Shown piece after piece: positions 35,907 to 47,389 of a stretch of 64,000 nt of DNA (position 1 is the first letter of the stretch; each line of letters starts with the position of its first letter). A program made the translations under genes and the position numbers. Under the pieces are notes generated by a model. That model saw only the letters and a program-made list of their open reading frames with translations. It was not told where the DNA came from and ran no database searches. The DNA comes from Sphingomonas faeni (GTDB taxonomy: Bacteria; Pseudomonadota; Alphaproteobacteria; Sphingomonadales; Sphingomonadaceae), in NCBI RefSeq assembly GCF_003053745.1, contig NZ_QAYE01000008.1, forward strand, positions 220,485 to 284,484, read 5' to 3'.

Positions 35907-36589
35907 GCAGCGCGGTCGTCATCGGTGTGTCGGGTGGGATCGGCAAGGCGCTGGAGGAGGCGCTGATCGAGGAAGGGGCGTTCGACAAGGTCTATGGGTT
36001 CGCGCGGTCGGAGAGCGGCGATCGGCATCTCGACCTGGAGGACGAGGCGAGCATTGCGGCGGCGGCCGGGCGCGTGGCGTCGCCGACACTGGTGATCGTC
36101 GCGACGGGCCTGCTCCACCATGGCGACAAGGGGCCCGAGAAGGCGATGCGTGAGCTTGATCCGGTGTGGATGGCGCGCAACTTCGCGATCAACGCGATCG
36201 GCCCGGCGCTGGTGGCGAAGTACTTTTTGCCGACGATGCCCAAAGCGGGGCGGATCGTGTTCGCTGTGCTCTCGGCGCGCGTGGGGAGCATCGGCGATAA
36301 CAAGCTCGGCGGCTGGTATGGCTATCGCGCCTCGAAGGCGGCGCTGAACCAACTGGTTAAGACGATCTCGATCGAGGACAAGCGGCGGAATTCGAGCGGG
36401 ATCGTCGTGGGCCTGCATCCCGGCACGGTCGACACCGGTTTGTCGAAGCCGTTCCAGGGCAACGTCACCCCCGGCAACCTGTTCAAGCCGGACCGCGCGG
36501 CGATACAGTTGCTCGACGTCATCGACGGCCTGCGTGCGCCGGACAGCGGCAAGCTCTTTGCGTGGGACGGCGTCGAGGTCACGCCGTAA
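35903..36589 (+). CDS. Short-chain dehydrogenase/reductase
   Basis: A 228-residue SDR with an NAD(P)-binding start VVIGVSGGIGKALEEAL and catalytic GWYGYRASKAALNQLV (YxxxK with Tyr and Lys present). The central NAIGPALVAKYFLP segment supplies the structural Asn. It belongs to the C-factor-like/CsgA-type subgroup; the substrate is unknown. The GTG start overlaps the yaaA stop (GTGA), so the two are coupled. Confidence 0.88.
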   Translation: MSSAVVIGVSGGIGKALEEALIEEGAFDKVYGFARSESGDRHLDLEDEASIAAAAGRVASPTLVIVATGLLHHGDKGPEKAMRELDPVWMARNFAINAIGPALVAKYFLPTMPKAGRIVFAVLSARVGSIGDNKLGGWYGYRASKAALNQLVKTISIEDKRRNSSGIVVGLHPGTVDTGLSKPFQGNVTPGNLFKPDRAAIQLLDVIDGLRAPDSGKLFAWDGVEVTP

Positions 36590-36599
36590 CGGACTACAA

Positions 36600-36721
36600 T
36601 CCTCCCCCGCCAGGGGGAGGTGGCTGGCGCTTGCCAGACGGAGGGGGCGGAACGCGAAACGTCTGTTCCGTGTCCTCCCCCTCCGTCGCCTTCGGCGCCA
36701 CCTCCCCCTGGCGGGGGAGGA
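36600..36721. repeat. Nested intergenic inverted repeat
   Basis: Outer arms 36601-36624 and 36697-36720 (CCTCCCCCGCCAGGGGGAGG and complement) enclose a second inverted pair around CAGACGGAGGGGG / CCCCCTCCGTC. There is one copy in this window. Confidence 0.85.
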
Positions 36722-36841
36722 TCGTCGACGTCCGTAACCCGATCCATGACGCGGATTTCACCTGCCTGCCACACTCCGTTCAGGTCCTCCGGCGCAGTCT
36801 CTCTACATCGTCCACCAAGGCCGAAACGAGAGGATACCCGC

Positions 36842-37123
36842 ATGAAGAAGTCCCTCCCCCTCGCGATCCTCGCTGCCGCTACGCTGCTGTCCGGCACCGC
36901 AGCAGTCGCCGCGACCCAGGCGCAAACGACCGTCAAGCCGAAGACCGTCGCGACGCACACCACCACGACCAAGACCACCACGCCGATGGGCAACACCAAG
37001 GTCGCCAAGCGCACCACCACGGTCAAGAAGGGCCGAATGGTCACCACCAAACTCGCGAACGGCAAGTCCGTCACCTACAATTGCTCGCTCGCCGGCAACA
37101 AGACCAAGACCGCCTGCAAATAA
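36842..37123 (+). CDS. Small exported Thr/Lys-rich protein
   Basis: A 93-residue protein with signal peptide (MKKSLPLAILAAATLLSGTA, cleavage near AVAA). The mature part is a Thr/Lys-rich tract (HTTTTKTTTPMGNTKVAKRT) and a C-terminal region with two cysteines (YNCSLAGNKTKTACK). It is strongly basic, so it may bind an anionic polymer such as peptidoglycan or DNA at the surface; this is speculation. ATG 36842 follows GAGAGGA. Family unknown. Confidence 0.7.
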   Translation: MKKSLPLAILAAATLLSGTAAVAATQAQTTVKPKTVATHTTTTKTTTPMGNTKVAKRTTTVKKGRMVTTKLANGKSVTYNCSLAGNKTKTACK

Positions 37124-37243
37124 CCCGTAATTAACGATGAAACCTTGCTCCCTCGCGTGCGTACGCGTGCGCGGGGGTAGTAAGGTGCCCCCCCCTCGGC
37201 TAAGGTGTGTCACAACACCGCAACAAGCCGAAAGCGTTCAGAT

Positions 37244-40005
<2,762 letters not shown>

Positions 40006-40009
<4 letters not shown>

Positions 40010-40356
40010 GCCGCGATCCGATCGCGTACAAGGTGCTGACGGGGGAGCAGCTGGCGACCCTGGAAAGCGGGAGCTTTGCGGGCGCGCCGGTGGATGTAGC
40101 CGATGGCTATATCCACCTCTCGACCGCCGAGCAGCTGACGGAGACGGTGGACAAGCACTTCGCTGGCCAGTCGGACCTGCACGTCGCGGCGATCGATCTC
40201 GAAGCGCTCGGCGACGACGTGAAGTGGGAAGAGTCGCGCGGGGGGCAGTTGTTCCCGCACATTTATGGCGGCCCGCTTCTGCTCGAGGTCGTACTGTCCT
40301 ACGGCGCCCTGGAACGCGACGAAGCCGGCAAGGTGCAGCTCCCCGTCGCGGGCTAA
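40006..40356 (+). CDS. DUF952 domain-containing protein
   Basis: A 116-residue small cytoplasmic protein. The segments VDVADGYIHLSTAEQLTETV and GGQLFPHIYGGPLLLEVV match DUF952, a family of unknown function distantly related to ADP-ribosyltransferase-like folds. It starts inside the gyrA stop (ATGA), so it is translated with gyrA. A family B repeat follows 19 bases later. Confidence 0.88.
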
Positions 40357-40374
40357 CCGGCACTCAAACGCAAG

Positions 40375-40433
40375 CTTGTTCTCCCGCGAAGGCGGGAGCC
40401 CAGACCGGGCTCCCGCCTTCGCGGGAGAACAAG
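40375..40433. repeat. Intergenic inverted repeat, family B
   Basis: Palindrome with arms CTTGTTCTCCCGCGAAGGCG and complement around CCAGACCGGG. It is the most symmetric copy. The 326-base gap from 40357 to 40682 holds this copy and a family A copy and no gene. Confidence 0.9.
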
Positions 40434-40557
40434 GAGCGGGGGGTACCGCTCGAGTACGGCATATCGGCGCTGATTATCGGTGCCGTATCAGATGGCGCGG
40501 GAGCATCTCGTTCCACCGCCGAAGCCTCAGTTACGCACGCCGTCCTCCACAAAAGCA

Positions 40558-40661
40558 CCACCCCGGCGAAGGCCGGGGCCCAATTGGGGAAGCTAGCTAA
40601 CGAAGCGCATCCCTCCGTTACGCCGACCTTTCCAATTGGGCCCCGGCCTTCGCCGGGGTGG
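40558..40661. repeat. Intergenic inverted repeat, family A
   Basis: 30-base arms CCACCCCGGCGAAGGCCGGG and complement; the centre keeps GCTAACGAAGCGCATCC. It lies just downstream of the convergent alpha/beta hydrolase stop. Confidence 0.88.
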
Positions 40662-40682
40662 ACAAACTACTGGGTTCAACCC

Positions 40683-41630
40683 TCACCCAGCCGCAAACGC
40701 AGCCCGAACAAACCGCGCACAAGCCTCAGGCGCAGTAATCGGGATCATGTGCCCGCCCTCGATCGTGTCGATCTTCGCGCCCGGAATCACCGCCGCAGTC
40801 CGGTGCCCATTCCAAGCCGGATCAAGAATAGCGTCCTGCCGCCCGAACAATATCCGCACCGGCAAACCGATCTCCGCATACCGCCCAACCATAGCCGTCA
40901 CATCGTCGTTCGCCCCGGCCAAATCCGCCGCCGCCGCCGCGATCGCGATCGGCCGTGCCGACAGCGCACCACCGCCCCGCGTTATGAAATCCTCCGGCAC
41001 AGCCTCGGGTGCAAACACGCCTTCCAGCGTCTTCTTCGCGGTCAACCGGCTGAGCGGCGTCCCCAACACCTGCGCGAACGCCAGACGCGCACCCGACGGA
41101 ATACGTGCCAACCCGCGGAAGCTCTCGGGCACCTGCTCCAACGGCTGCGTCAGCGGCGCGATCAACGCCAGCGCGCGAACCAGATGCGGATGGTCGAGCC
41201 CGACCGCGAGGCTGAGCGCACCGCCCAGCGAATGCCCCACCAGCAACGGCCGATCGAGCCCGAGCTTCTGGATGAAGTCGGCGATGATCGCACCCTGCCC
41301 GATGATCCCCGGCATCGCCCCCGTCGCAGTCGAATAGCCCGACCCCGGCCGATCGACGACGATCACGCGGTAGTCGTCCTTCAGCAGGTCGACGAGCGCA
41401 TAGCTGAAGTTGCGCAACTGCCCGGCGAGCCCATGAACCATGACGATCGCTGGCCCGCTGCCGACGTCGATATAATGCAGTCGAGCGCCCGCGACGTCGA
41501 GAAAACGCCCTTCCGCCGGCACTAGGTCCTCGGCATGCCGCGCGACGCGGCTCGAGTAGAGCGACAGCCCGATCCCCGATACCGCCGCCAGCAGCGCCCC
41601 GCCGATCAATCCCTTGCCCGTCCGCTTCAT
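40683..41630 (-). CDS. Membrane-anchored alpha/beta hydrolase
   Basis: A 315-residue hydrolase with an N-terminal anchor or signal (KGLIGGALLAAVSGIGLSLY). The lid-less fold has oxyanion VHGLAGQLRNF, nucleophile LLVGHSLGGALSL, acid in LFGRQDAILDPAW and His in IEGGHMIPITAPE. The start is ATG 41630: the AAGGAG site is six bases upstream of it, but directly abuts the alternative ATG at 41636. It is divergent from a second, unrelated hydrolase. Substrate unknown. Confidence 0.88.
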   Translation of the reverse strand: MKRTGKGLIGGALLAAVSGIGLSLYSSRVARHAEDLVPAEGRFLDVAGARLHYIDVGSGPAIVMVHGLAGQLRNFSYALVDLLKDDYRVIVVDRPGSGYSTATGAMPGIIGQGAIIADFIQKLGLDRPLLVGHSLGGALSLAVGLDHPHLVRALALIAPLTQPLEQVPESFRGLARIPSGARLAFAQVLGTPLSRLTAKKTLEGVFAPEAVPEDFITRGGGALSARPIAIAAAAADLAGANDDVTAMVGRYAEIGLPVRILFGRQDAILDPAWNGHRTAAVIPGAKIDTIEGGHMIPITAPEACARFVRAAFAAG

Positions 41631-41709
41631 AGCCATCTCCTTCAAATCCTTAGTGCGCTGAACGCCCGGCCTTGTCCAAAGTCGCAGCCGCCCGCGCAGG
41701 GAACCCGTC

Positions 41710-42678
41710 GTGGTCACCAAACGTCCGACCCACGAAGGAGATGCGCCGGTGGATCCACAGGCTCGAACGATACTCGACACGATAAAGACACTCGCCCCGG
41801 ACGCCGATCCGCACGCCGAGGACGCGCGGTGGCTGGCCGACTTCCGCTATCAGACGGCGCTGTTGAAGACCTTCTCCGGCGATCCGGAACCGGTTCACGC
41901 GATTACGCACCTCATGCTTCCGTCCGAGTCCGGCTCGCTGACCGTCCGGCTCTATCGCCCGAAACCCGGCCCATTGCCGCTCCTGCTGCACATCCACGGC
42001 GGCGGCGCGATCGCCGGGTCGATAGACGGCCACGATCCGGTATTGCGCGCGCTGGCGAACCGAACCGGCTGGCTGGTCGCAGCGCCCGCCTATCGCTTGG
42101 CGCCCGAACATCGCTTCCCCGCGCAACTCGACGATAGCTGGACGGCGCTTCTCGGCCTCGTCGCACAAGCAGACGCGCTGGATATCGACCGATCGCGCAT
42201 CGTGATATCCGGGGACAGCATAGGCGGTACGCTCGCAACGGCGCTCGCCTCCCGCGCAGCGTCCGAAGGCGGACCAGCCCTATGTGGCCAAATCCTGCTC
42301 TACCCCAACACCGACCTGCGCCGCGATGCCGCCTACCCATCGCGACAAAGCCAAGACGGCAACATCATCGACGCGCAGTCGCTGGAACGGCAGATCGACC
42401 TGTACCTAGCCTCGGACGCAGAACGCACCAATCCGCGCGCGTCGCCCATCCTGGCAGACGACCTCGCCGCCCTGCCCCCGGCCCTGCTCGTAACCTGCGA
42501 GAACGACCCGCTACGCGACGAGGGCGAAGCCTATGGCCAGCGCCTGCGCGATGCGGGCGTTACCGTCGACCACGACCGGTTCGACGGAATGATCCACGCC
42601 TTCCTGCAAATGGGCGGCAGACTGGACGCGACCGACCGGCTGCTCGATCGCATCGCCCGCTGGCTCGACGCCCGATGA
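41710..42678 (+). CDS. HSL-family carboxylesterase/lipase
   Basis: A 322-residue hormone-sensitive-lipase-type hydrolase with the oxyanion motif LLHIHGGGAIAGS, nucleophile ISGDSIGGTLATAL, acid in TCENDPLRDEGEAY and His in DGMIHAFLQM. It is cytoplasmic and expected to hydrolyse short-chain esters. The start is taken as GTG 41710; no clear Shine-Dalgarno sequence decides it. It is divergent from the previous hydrolase across 79 bases. Confidence 0.9.
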   Translation: MVTKRPTHEGDAPVDPQARTILDTIKTLAPDADPHAEDARWLADFRYQTALLKTFSGDPEPVHAITHLMLPSESGSLTVRLYRPKPGPLPLLLHIHGGGAIAGSIDGHDPVLRALANRTGWLVAAPAYRLAPEHRFPAQLDDSWTALLGLVAQADALDIDRSRIVISGDSIGGTLATALASRAASEGGPALCGQILLYPNTDLRRDAAYPSRQSQDGNIIDAQSLERQIDLYLASDAERTNPRASPILADDLAALPPALLVTCENDPLRDEGEAYGQRLRDAGVTVDHDRFDGMIHAFLQMGGRLDATDRLLDRIARWLDAR

Positions 42679-42687
42679 TAGGAAAAA

Positions 42688-42764
42688 TGGTGCACCCAGA
42701 GCGATTCGAACGCCCGACCCTCAGATTCGTAGTCTGATGCTCTATCCAGCTGAGCTATGGGTGC
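42688..42764 (-). tRNA. tRNA-Arg (ACG), copy 1
   Basis: Minus-strand cloverleaf with acceptor GCACCCA/TGGGTGC, anticodon loop CTACGAA (ACG) and encoded 3' CCA. Identical to the copy 50 bases away. Confidence 0.95.
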
Positions 42765-42814
42765 ATCGCCGTCCCGTGACCGGTTCGACAAGCCCGCCGT
42801 AAAGCGGAAAATCC

Positions 42815-42891
42815 TGGTGCACCCAGAGCGATTCGAACGCCCGACCCTCAGATTCGTAGTCTGATGCTCTATCCAGCTGAGCTATGGGTGC
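42815..42891 (-). tRNA. tRNA-Arg (ACG), copy 2
   Basis: Same 77-base sequence as copy 1, in tandem on the same strand. The 50-base spacer AT-flank differs, so this is a tandem duplication limited to the tRNA. Confidence 0.95.
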
Positions 42892-42985
42892 ACTGGAGGG
42901 GCGCTGATAGCAGGCATTTTCGGGGGCGCAAGGGCGTAGCGCGATAAAGTTGTGTCGCGCGACGCGGACGCATAGAGCGGCGGGC

Positions 42986-43495
42986 ATGAAACTCGCCGCT
43001 CCGCTCCGCTCGCTGTCGCTACTCGCCCTGCTCGCGGCGTCCGCGTGCAGCAAGGATACCACCGCTTATCCGTCGCTCGGCCTGCGCCCGGTCGAGAAGC
43101 TCGGATTCGCCGAGCCCGAGGTGAAGACCGCCGTGGCCGCGCCCGATCCGGCGCTCGACGCGGAGATCCGGACGATATCGGGCAAGCTCGATACGATCGC
43201 CACCGGCTTCACGCGCGACGCGGCCAAGGCGGAGGCCCTCGCACGGACCGCACGCGGCGGCGCAGTCGGCAGCGACGCGTGGCTCGCCGCGCAGACCGCA
43301 CTTGCCGGACTCGACGACTGGCGCGCGCAATCCTCCGCGCTGGTAACCGACATCGAGCAACGCGCCACCGACCGCGCCGCCAAGCTGCAAGCGGACTATC
43401 CGGCGCTGGCCGCGATCCGCGACAAGGCACAGGCGGAAAACGATCGCCAAGGCGCCACGATCACCCGCATCCAGGCAAGCCTCCCAGCCGCTTGA
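42986..43495 (+). CDS. Helical lipoprotein of unknown function
   Basis: A 169-residue protein with a lipoprotein signal (SLSLLALLAASAC, lipobox ASAC with Cys at residue 21). The mature part is highly helical with heptad-like Ala/Leu spacing (LDAEIRTISGKLDTIATGFT; RATDRAAKLQADYPALAAIR), suggesting a coiled coil. ATG 42986 starts the signal. No family recognised. A hairpin terminator separates it from the convergent spermidine-synthase-like gene. Confidence 0.75.
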   Translation: MKLAAPLRSLSLLALLAASACSKDTTAYPSLGLRPVEKLGFAEPEVKTAVAAPDPALDAEIRTISGKLDTIATGFTRDAAKAEALARTARGGAVGSDAWLAAQTALAGLDDWRAQSSALVTDIEQRATDRAAKLQADYPALAAIRDKAQAENDRQGATITRIQASLPAA

Positions 43496-43503
43496 TCCGC
43501 TGC

Positions 43504-43531
43504 TGATCCTCGCCCGTTAGGGGGAGGATCA
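43504..43531. terminator. Hairpin between convergent genes
   Basis: Stem TGATCCTC/GAGGATCA extended by CCC/GGG around GTTA. There is no clear T tract on either strand, so its termination role is probable but not certain. Confidence 0.6.
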
Positions 43532-43536
43532 GAAGG

Positions 43537-45777
43537 TTAGAACCCCTTCAGCAACGGCAGGATCGTCGAATAATCGTCGGTCCACGCGGTGAAGCCCTTG
43601 CGCGGCATGAGCGGTGCCCACGCGGGATCACCCGACTGCAACGCGGCAATCGCACGCGGATCGCGCGACAACGCCACCCAGTCCGACGCCGACGCGCGAT
43701 CGACCAGCAGGCTCGACGGACGGTATTTCAGCTCGACCGCAGTCCATCCGCCCTCGCGCGCCGCCGCCGCGATCACGGGTTCCAGATCGATGAACCGGTT
43801 CGAGATATGAGCCAGCAACAGGCCGCGCGTTGACAGCACCCGACCATAGGTCGCGAACGCCTCGCGCGTCATCAGGTGCATCGGCACCGAGTCCGAAGAG
43901 AACGCGTCGAGCGCGAGCAGGTCGAGACTGTCCGCCGCATCATGCGACAACGCGATCCGCGCATCGCCCATCCGGATCTCGGACTTAGGCAGGCACCGCG
44001 ACAAATAAGTGAACTGCCCGGTATCGCGCGCGATCCGCACCACCGCCGGGTCGATCTCGTAGAACCGCCAGCGCTGCCCCGGTCTGGCGTAGCAGGAGAG
44101 CGTCCCCGTCCCCAGCCCGACCACACCGATCCGCGCCTGCGGGCCGTACAAGGCAGGCGCGGCTTGCATCGCCTGCCCGACGCCCGATCCTGCCGCGTAA
44201 TAGGTCGTCGGCGTCCGCTCGCGCTCAGGCGATCCGCGCAACTGGATGCCGTGCACCGTCGTCCCATGATCGAGTTCACGTGTGCCGCCGTTCGGCCCCG
44301 GCTCGTCTCGCACGGTATAGACGCCAAAATAACTCCGAACCCGCGCGCCCGGATCGAGCGAGAACTCGAGCGACCGATACCCGCCGAACAGCACCAGCGC
44401 CCCCGCCAGCACGACCATGTACGCCCGCCGCGCGCCGATCGCGACGAATCCGATCGCCGCTATCACCAGGAACACGAGGCCCTGCCGCCCCTCGCCGAAC
44501 ACGCCATCGGGATTGCCGATCCGCAACCCGGTAAGGATGACCAACGCCACGACGATCGCGAGCAGCGCGACGTGTTTCGCTGGCCCCTTGCCCATCCACA
44601 GCGCGCGGAACCGTCCGAACAGATAGATTTGCGGCACCAACGCACCCGCCGCGAGGATCAGCAGCGGATACTCATACGTCCAGTCGAACACCACAGGCGC
44701 CACCAGCGCAGCGAATACGCCACCAAGCGCACCACCCGCCGACATCGCAAGATAGAAGCCGGTTAGTCGATCCGGCGCCGGCCGCTTGCGATACAGAGCA
44801 GTGTGCAGCGCGACCGAGATCATGAACAGCAGCACCAGCGCGATCCCCGCGCTGAAGAACGGCCGCTCGTTGACCCCGCCCATGATGATCCCGCCGAACA
44901 GCAGAATCGTTATCGGCGCAATCCGCGTCAGCAGGTCGGCGAGCCAGCGATCGTTCGCAAACGCCACGCTGAAGCTCAGCAGGTACAGCCCGAGCGGGAT
45001 CACCCACAGCAACGGCATCGCGACGATATCGGTAGTGATATAGGTCGAGGTCGCCAGCATCATTCCCGACGGCACGAGCGCCAGCGCGATCCAATGCGCG
45101 ATCCGCCGCGCGCCCGGCGGCGCGCTGGTTGCGGCGACATGATCGACTGCCGCGGTCTTGGGCAAGCGCGTGGCGCAGGCGAGCACCAGCACGATCAGCA
45201 GCAGATACCCACCGCTCCACAACAGGCTCTGGCCGTGCACCGCCATCAGTGGCTCGACCAGCAGCGGATACGCGATCAGCCCCGCGAAACTGCCGAGGTT
45301 CGACGCGGCATACAGCGCATAGGGATCACCGCCGCCACTCGCCGCACTGAACCAACGCTGGATCAGCGGCGCCTGCGCGGAGACCGCGAAGAACAACGGC
45401 CCGATCGACAGCCCGAGCAACCACGGCACCCAAAGCGCGGGCAGCGCGTCCGCCGGAAGGTCCATCGCGATCAACCCGATCGGCAACCACAACGCCGCAA
45501 CGATCAGCACGCCAAGGTGGATCGCCGCCTGCGCCCGCGGCCGCACCCGGCCGAGCCAATGCGCGTACGCATAGCCAGCCAGCAACAACGCCTGGTACAC
45601 CAGCATCGCCGAGTTCCACACCGCCGGCGCGCCACCCAGCCGCGGCAACGCCATTCGGGCGACCATCGGCTGGACGAGGAACAACAGGAACGAGCCCGTC
45701 AGGATCGTCGCGACGAACATCGTCCGGCACCAGCGCGCCATCAGCGGCTGGTCTTCGATCGATACGGTCTCAGACAT
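43537..45777 (-). CDS. Membrane-fused spermidine-synthase-like protein
   Basis: A 746-residue protein. Residues about 15-490 contain roughly 14-16 membrane helices. Residues about 500-745 form a spermidine-synthase-type Rossmann methyltransferase fold with IGVVGLGTGTLSCYA (cofactor loop), FYEIDPAVVRIA, EIRMGDARIAL and LDLLALDAFSSDSVPMHLMT. The aminopropyltransferase active-site residues are only partly recognisable, so true polyamine synthesis is uncertain. Such fused proteins are common in proteobacteria and uncharacterised. ATG 45777 overlaps the end of the upstream GNAT gene by eight bases, indicating coupling in a hemB-GNAT-this order. Confidence 0.85.
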   Translation of the reverse strand: MSETVSIEDQPLMARWCRTMFVATILTGSFLLFLVQPMVARMALPRLGGAPAVWNSAMLVYQALLLAGYAYAHWLGRVRPRAQAAIHLGVLIVAALWLPIGLIAMDLPADALPALWVPWLLGLSIGPLFFAVSAQAPLIQRWFSAASGGGDPYALYAASNLGSFAGLIAYPLLVEPLMAVHGQSLLWSGGYLLLIVLVLACATRLPKTAAVDHVAATSAPPGARRIAHWIALALVPSGMMLATSTYITTDIVAMPLLWVIPLGLYLLSFSVAFANDRWLADLLTRIAPITILLFGGIIMGGVNERPFFSAGIALVLLFMISVALHTALYRKRPAPDRLTGFYLAMSAGGALGGVFAALVAPVVFDWTYEYPLLILAAGALVPQIYLFGRFRALWMGKGPAKHVALLAIVVALVILTGLRIGNPDGVFGEGRQGLVFLVIAAIGFVAIGARRAYMVVLAGALVLFGGYRSLEFSLDPGARVRSYFGVYTVRDEPGPNGGTRELDHGTTVHGIQLRGSPERERTPTTYYAAGSGVGQAMQAAPALYGPQARIGVVGLGTGTLSCYARPGQRWRFYEIDPAVVRIARDTGQFTYLSRCLPKSEIRMGDARIALSHDAADSLDLLALDAFSSDSVPMHLMTREAFATYGRVLSTRGLLLAHISNRFIDLEPVIAAAAREGGWTAVELKYRPSSLLVDRASASDWVALSRDPRAIAALQSGDPAWAPLMPRKGFTAWTDDYSTILPLLKGF

Positions 45778-46309
45778 AAGCGGGGCGGTCGATCCGGTAG
45801 AGAACATGGCGACGAAGCGGGTCGTCTTCGGCAAGCTTCGGGTGATCGAAATCGCCATCGACCACGCGGGTCATCCCGAGCCGTTCCATGAGAGCGCGGC
45901 TGGCCGTGTTTGCCGGGACGGTGATCGCCCAGACCGTCGGAAGTTTCAGCTCGTGCCAGCCCCAGGCGAGGGAAGCCTCCGCTGCTTCCCGGGCATATCC
46001 CTGCCCCCACTCGGTCCGGACAAGACTCCAGCCGATCTCGGGTTTCCCGTCGATCGGCGTACCGACCGGACCCGGCTTGATCCCGCACCACCCGATGAAT
46101 GCGCCGGTATCCCGTCGTTCCAGCGCCCAGAAGCACGCGCCATAGTCGGCGAACATCGCCTGCTGGCGTGCCACCACCGCGGCGGACTCGGCCAGCGTCG
46201 GCGCTGGCCCGAGATACGCCATCACCGCCGGGTCGGCGCACATCGCATGATGCAAGGCGGCATCGTCGTCCCGCCAGCCGCGCAAGATCAGCCGTTCGGT
46301 CTGGATCAT
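45770..46309 (-). CDS. RimJ/RimL-type GNAT acetyltransferase
   Basis: A 179-residue GNAT of the RimJ/RimL group: TERLILRGWRDDDAALHHAM at the N-terminus, GIKPGPVGTP, EIGWSLVRTEWGQGYAREAA (acetyl-CoA loop) and NTASRALMERLGMTRV. Targets in this group are protein N-termini or small molecules. The ATG at 46309 overlaps the hemB TGA (ATGA), so translation is coupled to hemB; the stop overlaps the next gene. Confidence 0.9.
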   Translation of the reverse strand: MIQTERLILRGWRDDDAALHHAMCADPAVMAYLGPAPTLAESAAVVARQQAMFADYGACFWALERRDTGAFIGWCGIKPGPVGTPIDGKPEIGWSLVRTEWGQGYAREAAEASLAWGWHELKLPTVWAITVPANTASRALMERLGMTRVVDGDFDHPKLAEDDPLRRHVLYRIDRPAYV

Positions 46310-47298
46310 CCGCCGAGCAATTTCGCCGCGTGCGCCGCGTGGTAGGTCAGCACACCCGAGCAACCGGCGCGCTTGAACGACATCAGCGTCTCCAGCACCA
46401 TCACGTCGCGCTCCGCCGCACCCGCTGCGACGGCGTGCTCGATCATCGCGTATTCGCCCGACACCTGGTACGCGAATACCGGCACCTCGAACGCCTGGCG
46501 GACGCGGACGATGATGTCGAGATACGGCAAGCCGGGCTTGACCATCACCGTGTCTGCGCCCTCCGCCAGGTCCATCGCAACCTCGCGCAGCGCTTCCTCG
46601 GCGTTGGCGTTGTCCATCTGGTACGTCTTCTTGTCGCCCTTCAGCAGACCGCGCGAGCCGACCGCATCGCGGAACGGACCGTAGAACGCGCTCGCGTACT
46701 TGGCGGCGTAGGACATGATCTGGACGTTGTGATGCGCGTCCGCCTCGAGCGCGCTGCGGATCATGCCGATCCGACCGTCCATCATGTCCGACGGCGCGAT
46801 GATGTCCGCACCCGCATTCGCCTGGTTGAGCGCTTGCGCGACGAGCATCTCGGCGGTCGTGTCGTTGACGACATAGCCAGCCGCGTCGACCAGACCGTCA
46901 TGGCCGTGGCTCGTATACGGATCGAGCGCGACGTCGGTCAGCACGCCGACCTCGGGCACGGCATCCTTCAGCGCACGGATCGCCTGGCACATGAGGTTGT
47001 CGGGGTTCAGCGCCTCGCGGCCATCCTCGGTTCGGCGCTCGACCTGCGTGTACGGGAACAGCGCGATGCAAGGGATGCCAAGGTCACGCGCCTCGCGACC
47101 GCGCGCGACGATTCCGTCGACCGACCAGCGCGAGACGCCCGGCAGGCTGACGATCGGTTGCTCGACACCCTCACCTTCGGCAACGAACAGCGGCCAGATC
47201 AGGTCGGCGGGCGTCAGCACGGTCTCGGCATGGAGGCGGCGGCTCCAGGCGGAGGCGCGGGTGCGACGGAGGCGAAGCGCGGGATAGCTTGCGGTCAT
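46306..47298 (-). CDS. hemB: Delta-aminolevulinic acid dehydratase (porphobilinogen synthase), Mg type
   Basis: A 330-residue heme-pathway enzyme condensing two 5-aminolevulinates. The Schiff-base lysine region is VMVKPGLPYLDIIV, and the other active-site block is GADIIAPSDMMDGRIGMIR. The metal loop reads DVALDPYTSHGHDG, with Ala and Asp in place of the three zinc-binding Cys of E. coli; this indicates the magnesium-dependent, zinc-independent class. ATG 47298 begins TASYPALRLRRTRAS, the standard start. It heads a coupled run with a GNAT and a membrane protein. Confidence 0.95.
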   Translation of the reverse strand: MTASYPALRLRRTRASAWSRRLHAETVLTPADLIWPLFVAEGEGVEQPIVSLPGVSRWSVDGIVARGREARDLGIPCIALFPYTQVERRTEDGREALNPDNLMCQAIRALKDAVPEVGVLTDVALDPYTSHGHDGLVDAAGYVVNDTTAEMLVAQALNQANAGADIIAPSDMMDGRIGMIRSALEADAHHNVQIMSYAAKYASAFYGPFRDAVGSRGLLKGDKKTYQMDNANAEEALREVAMDLAEGADTVMVKPGLPYLDIIVRVRQAFEVPVFAYQVSGEYAMIEHAVAAGAAERDVMVLETLMSFKRAGCSGVLTYHAAHAAKLLGG

Positions 47299-47389
47299 GC
47301 GGCGGGCTTTGCGGGATGCGCGGCGACGGATCAAGTTTTACGCAAAAGTGTTACGGCTGCGAAACCGCATGCCGTGCGTTGGGGGCCTT

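Noticed and set aside
37205..37243. Upstream GTG start for gyrA
   Set aside because: It adds residues not typical of GyrA; TTG 37244 gives the conserved N-terminus.
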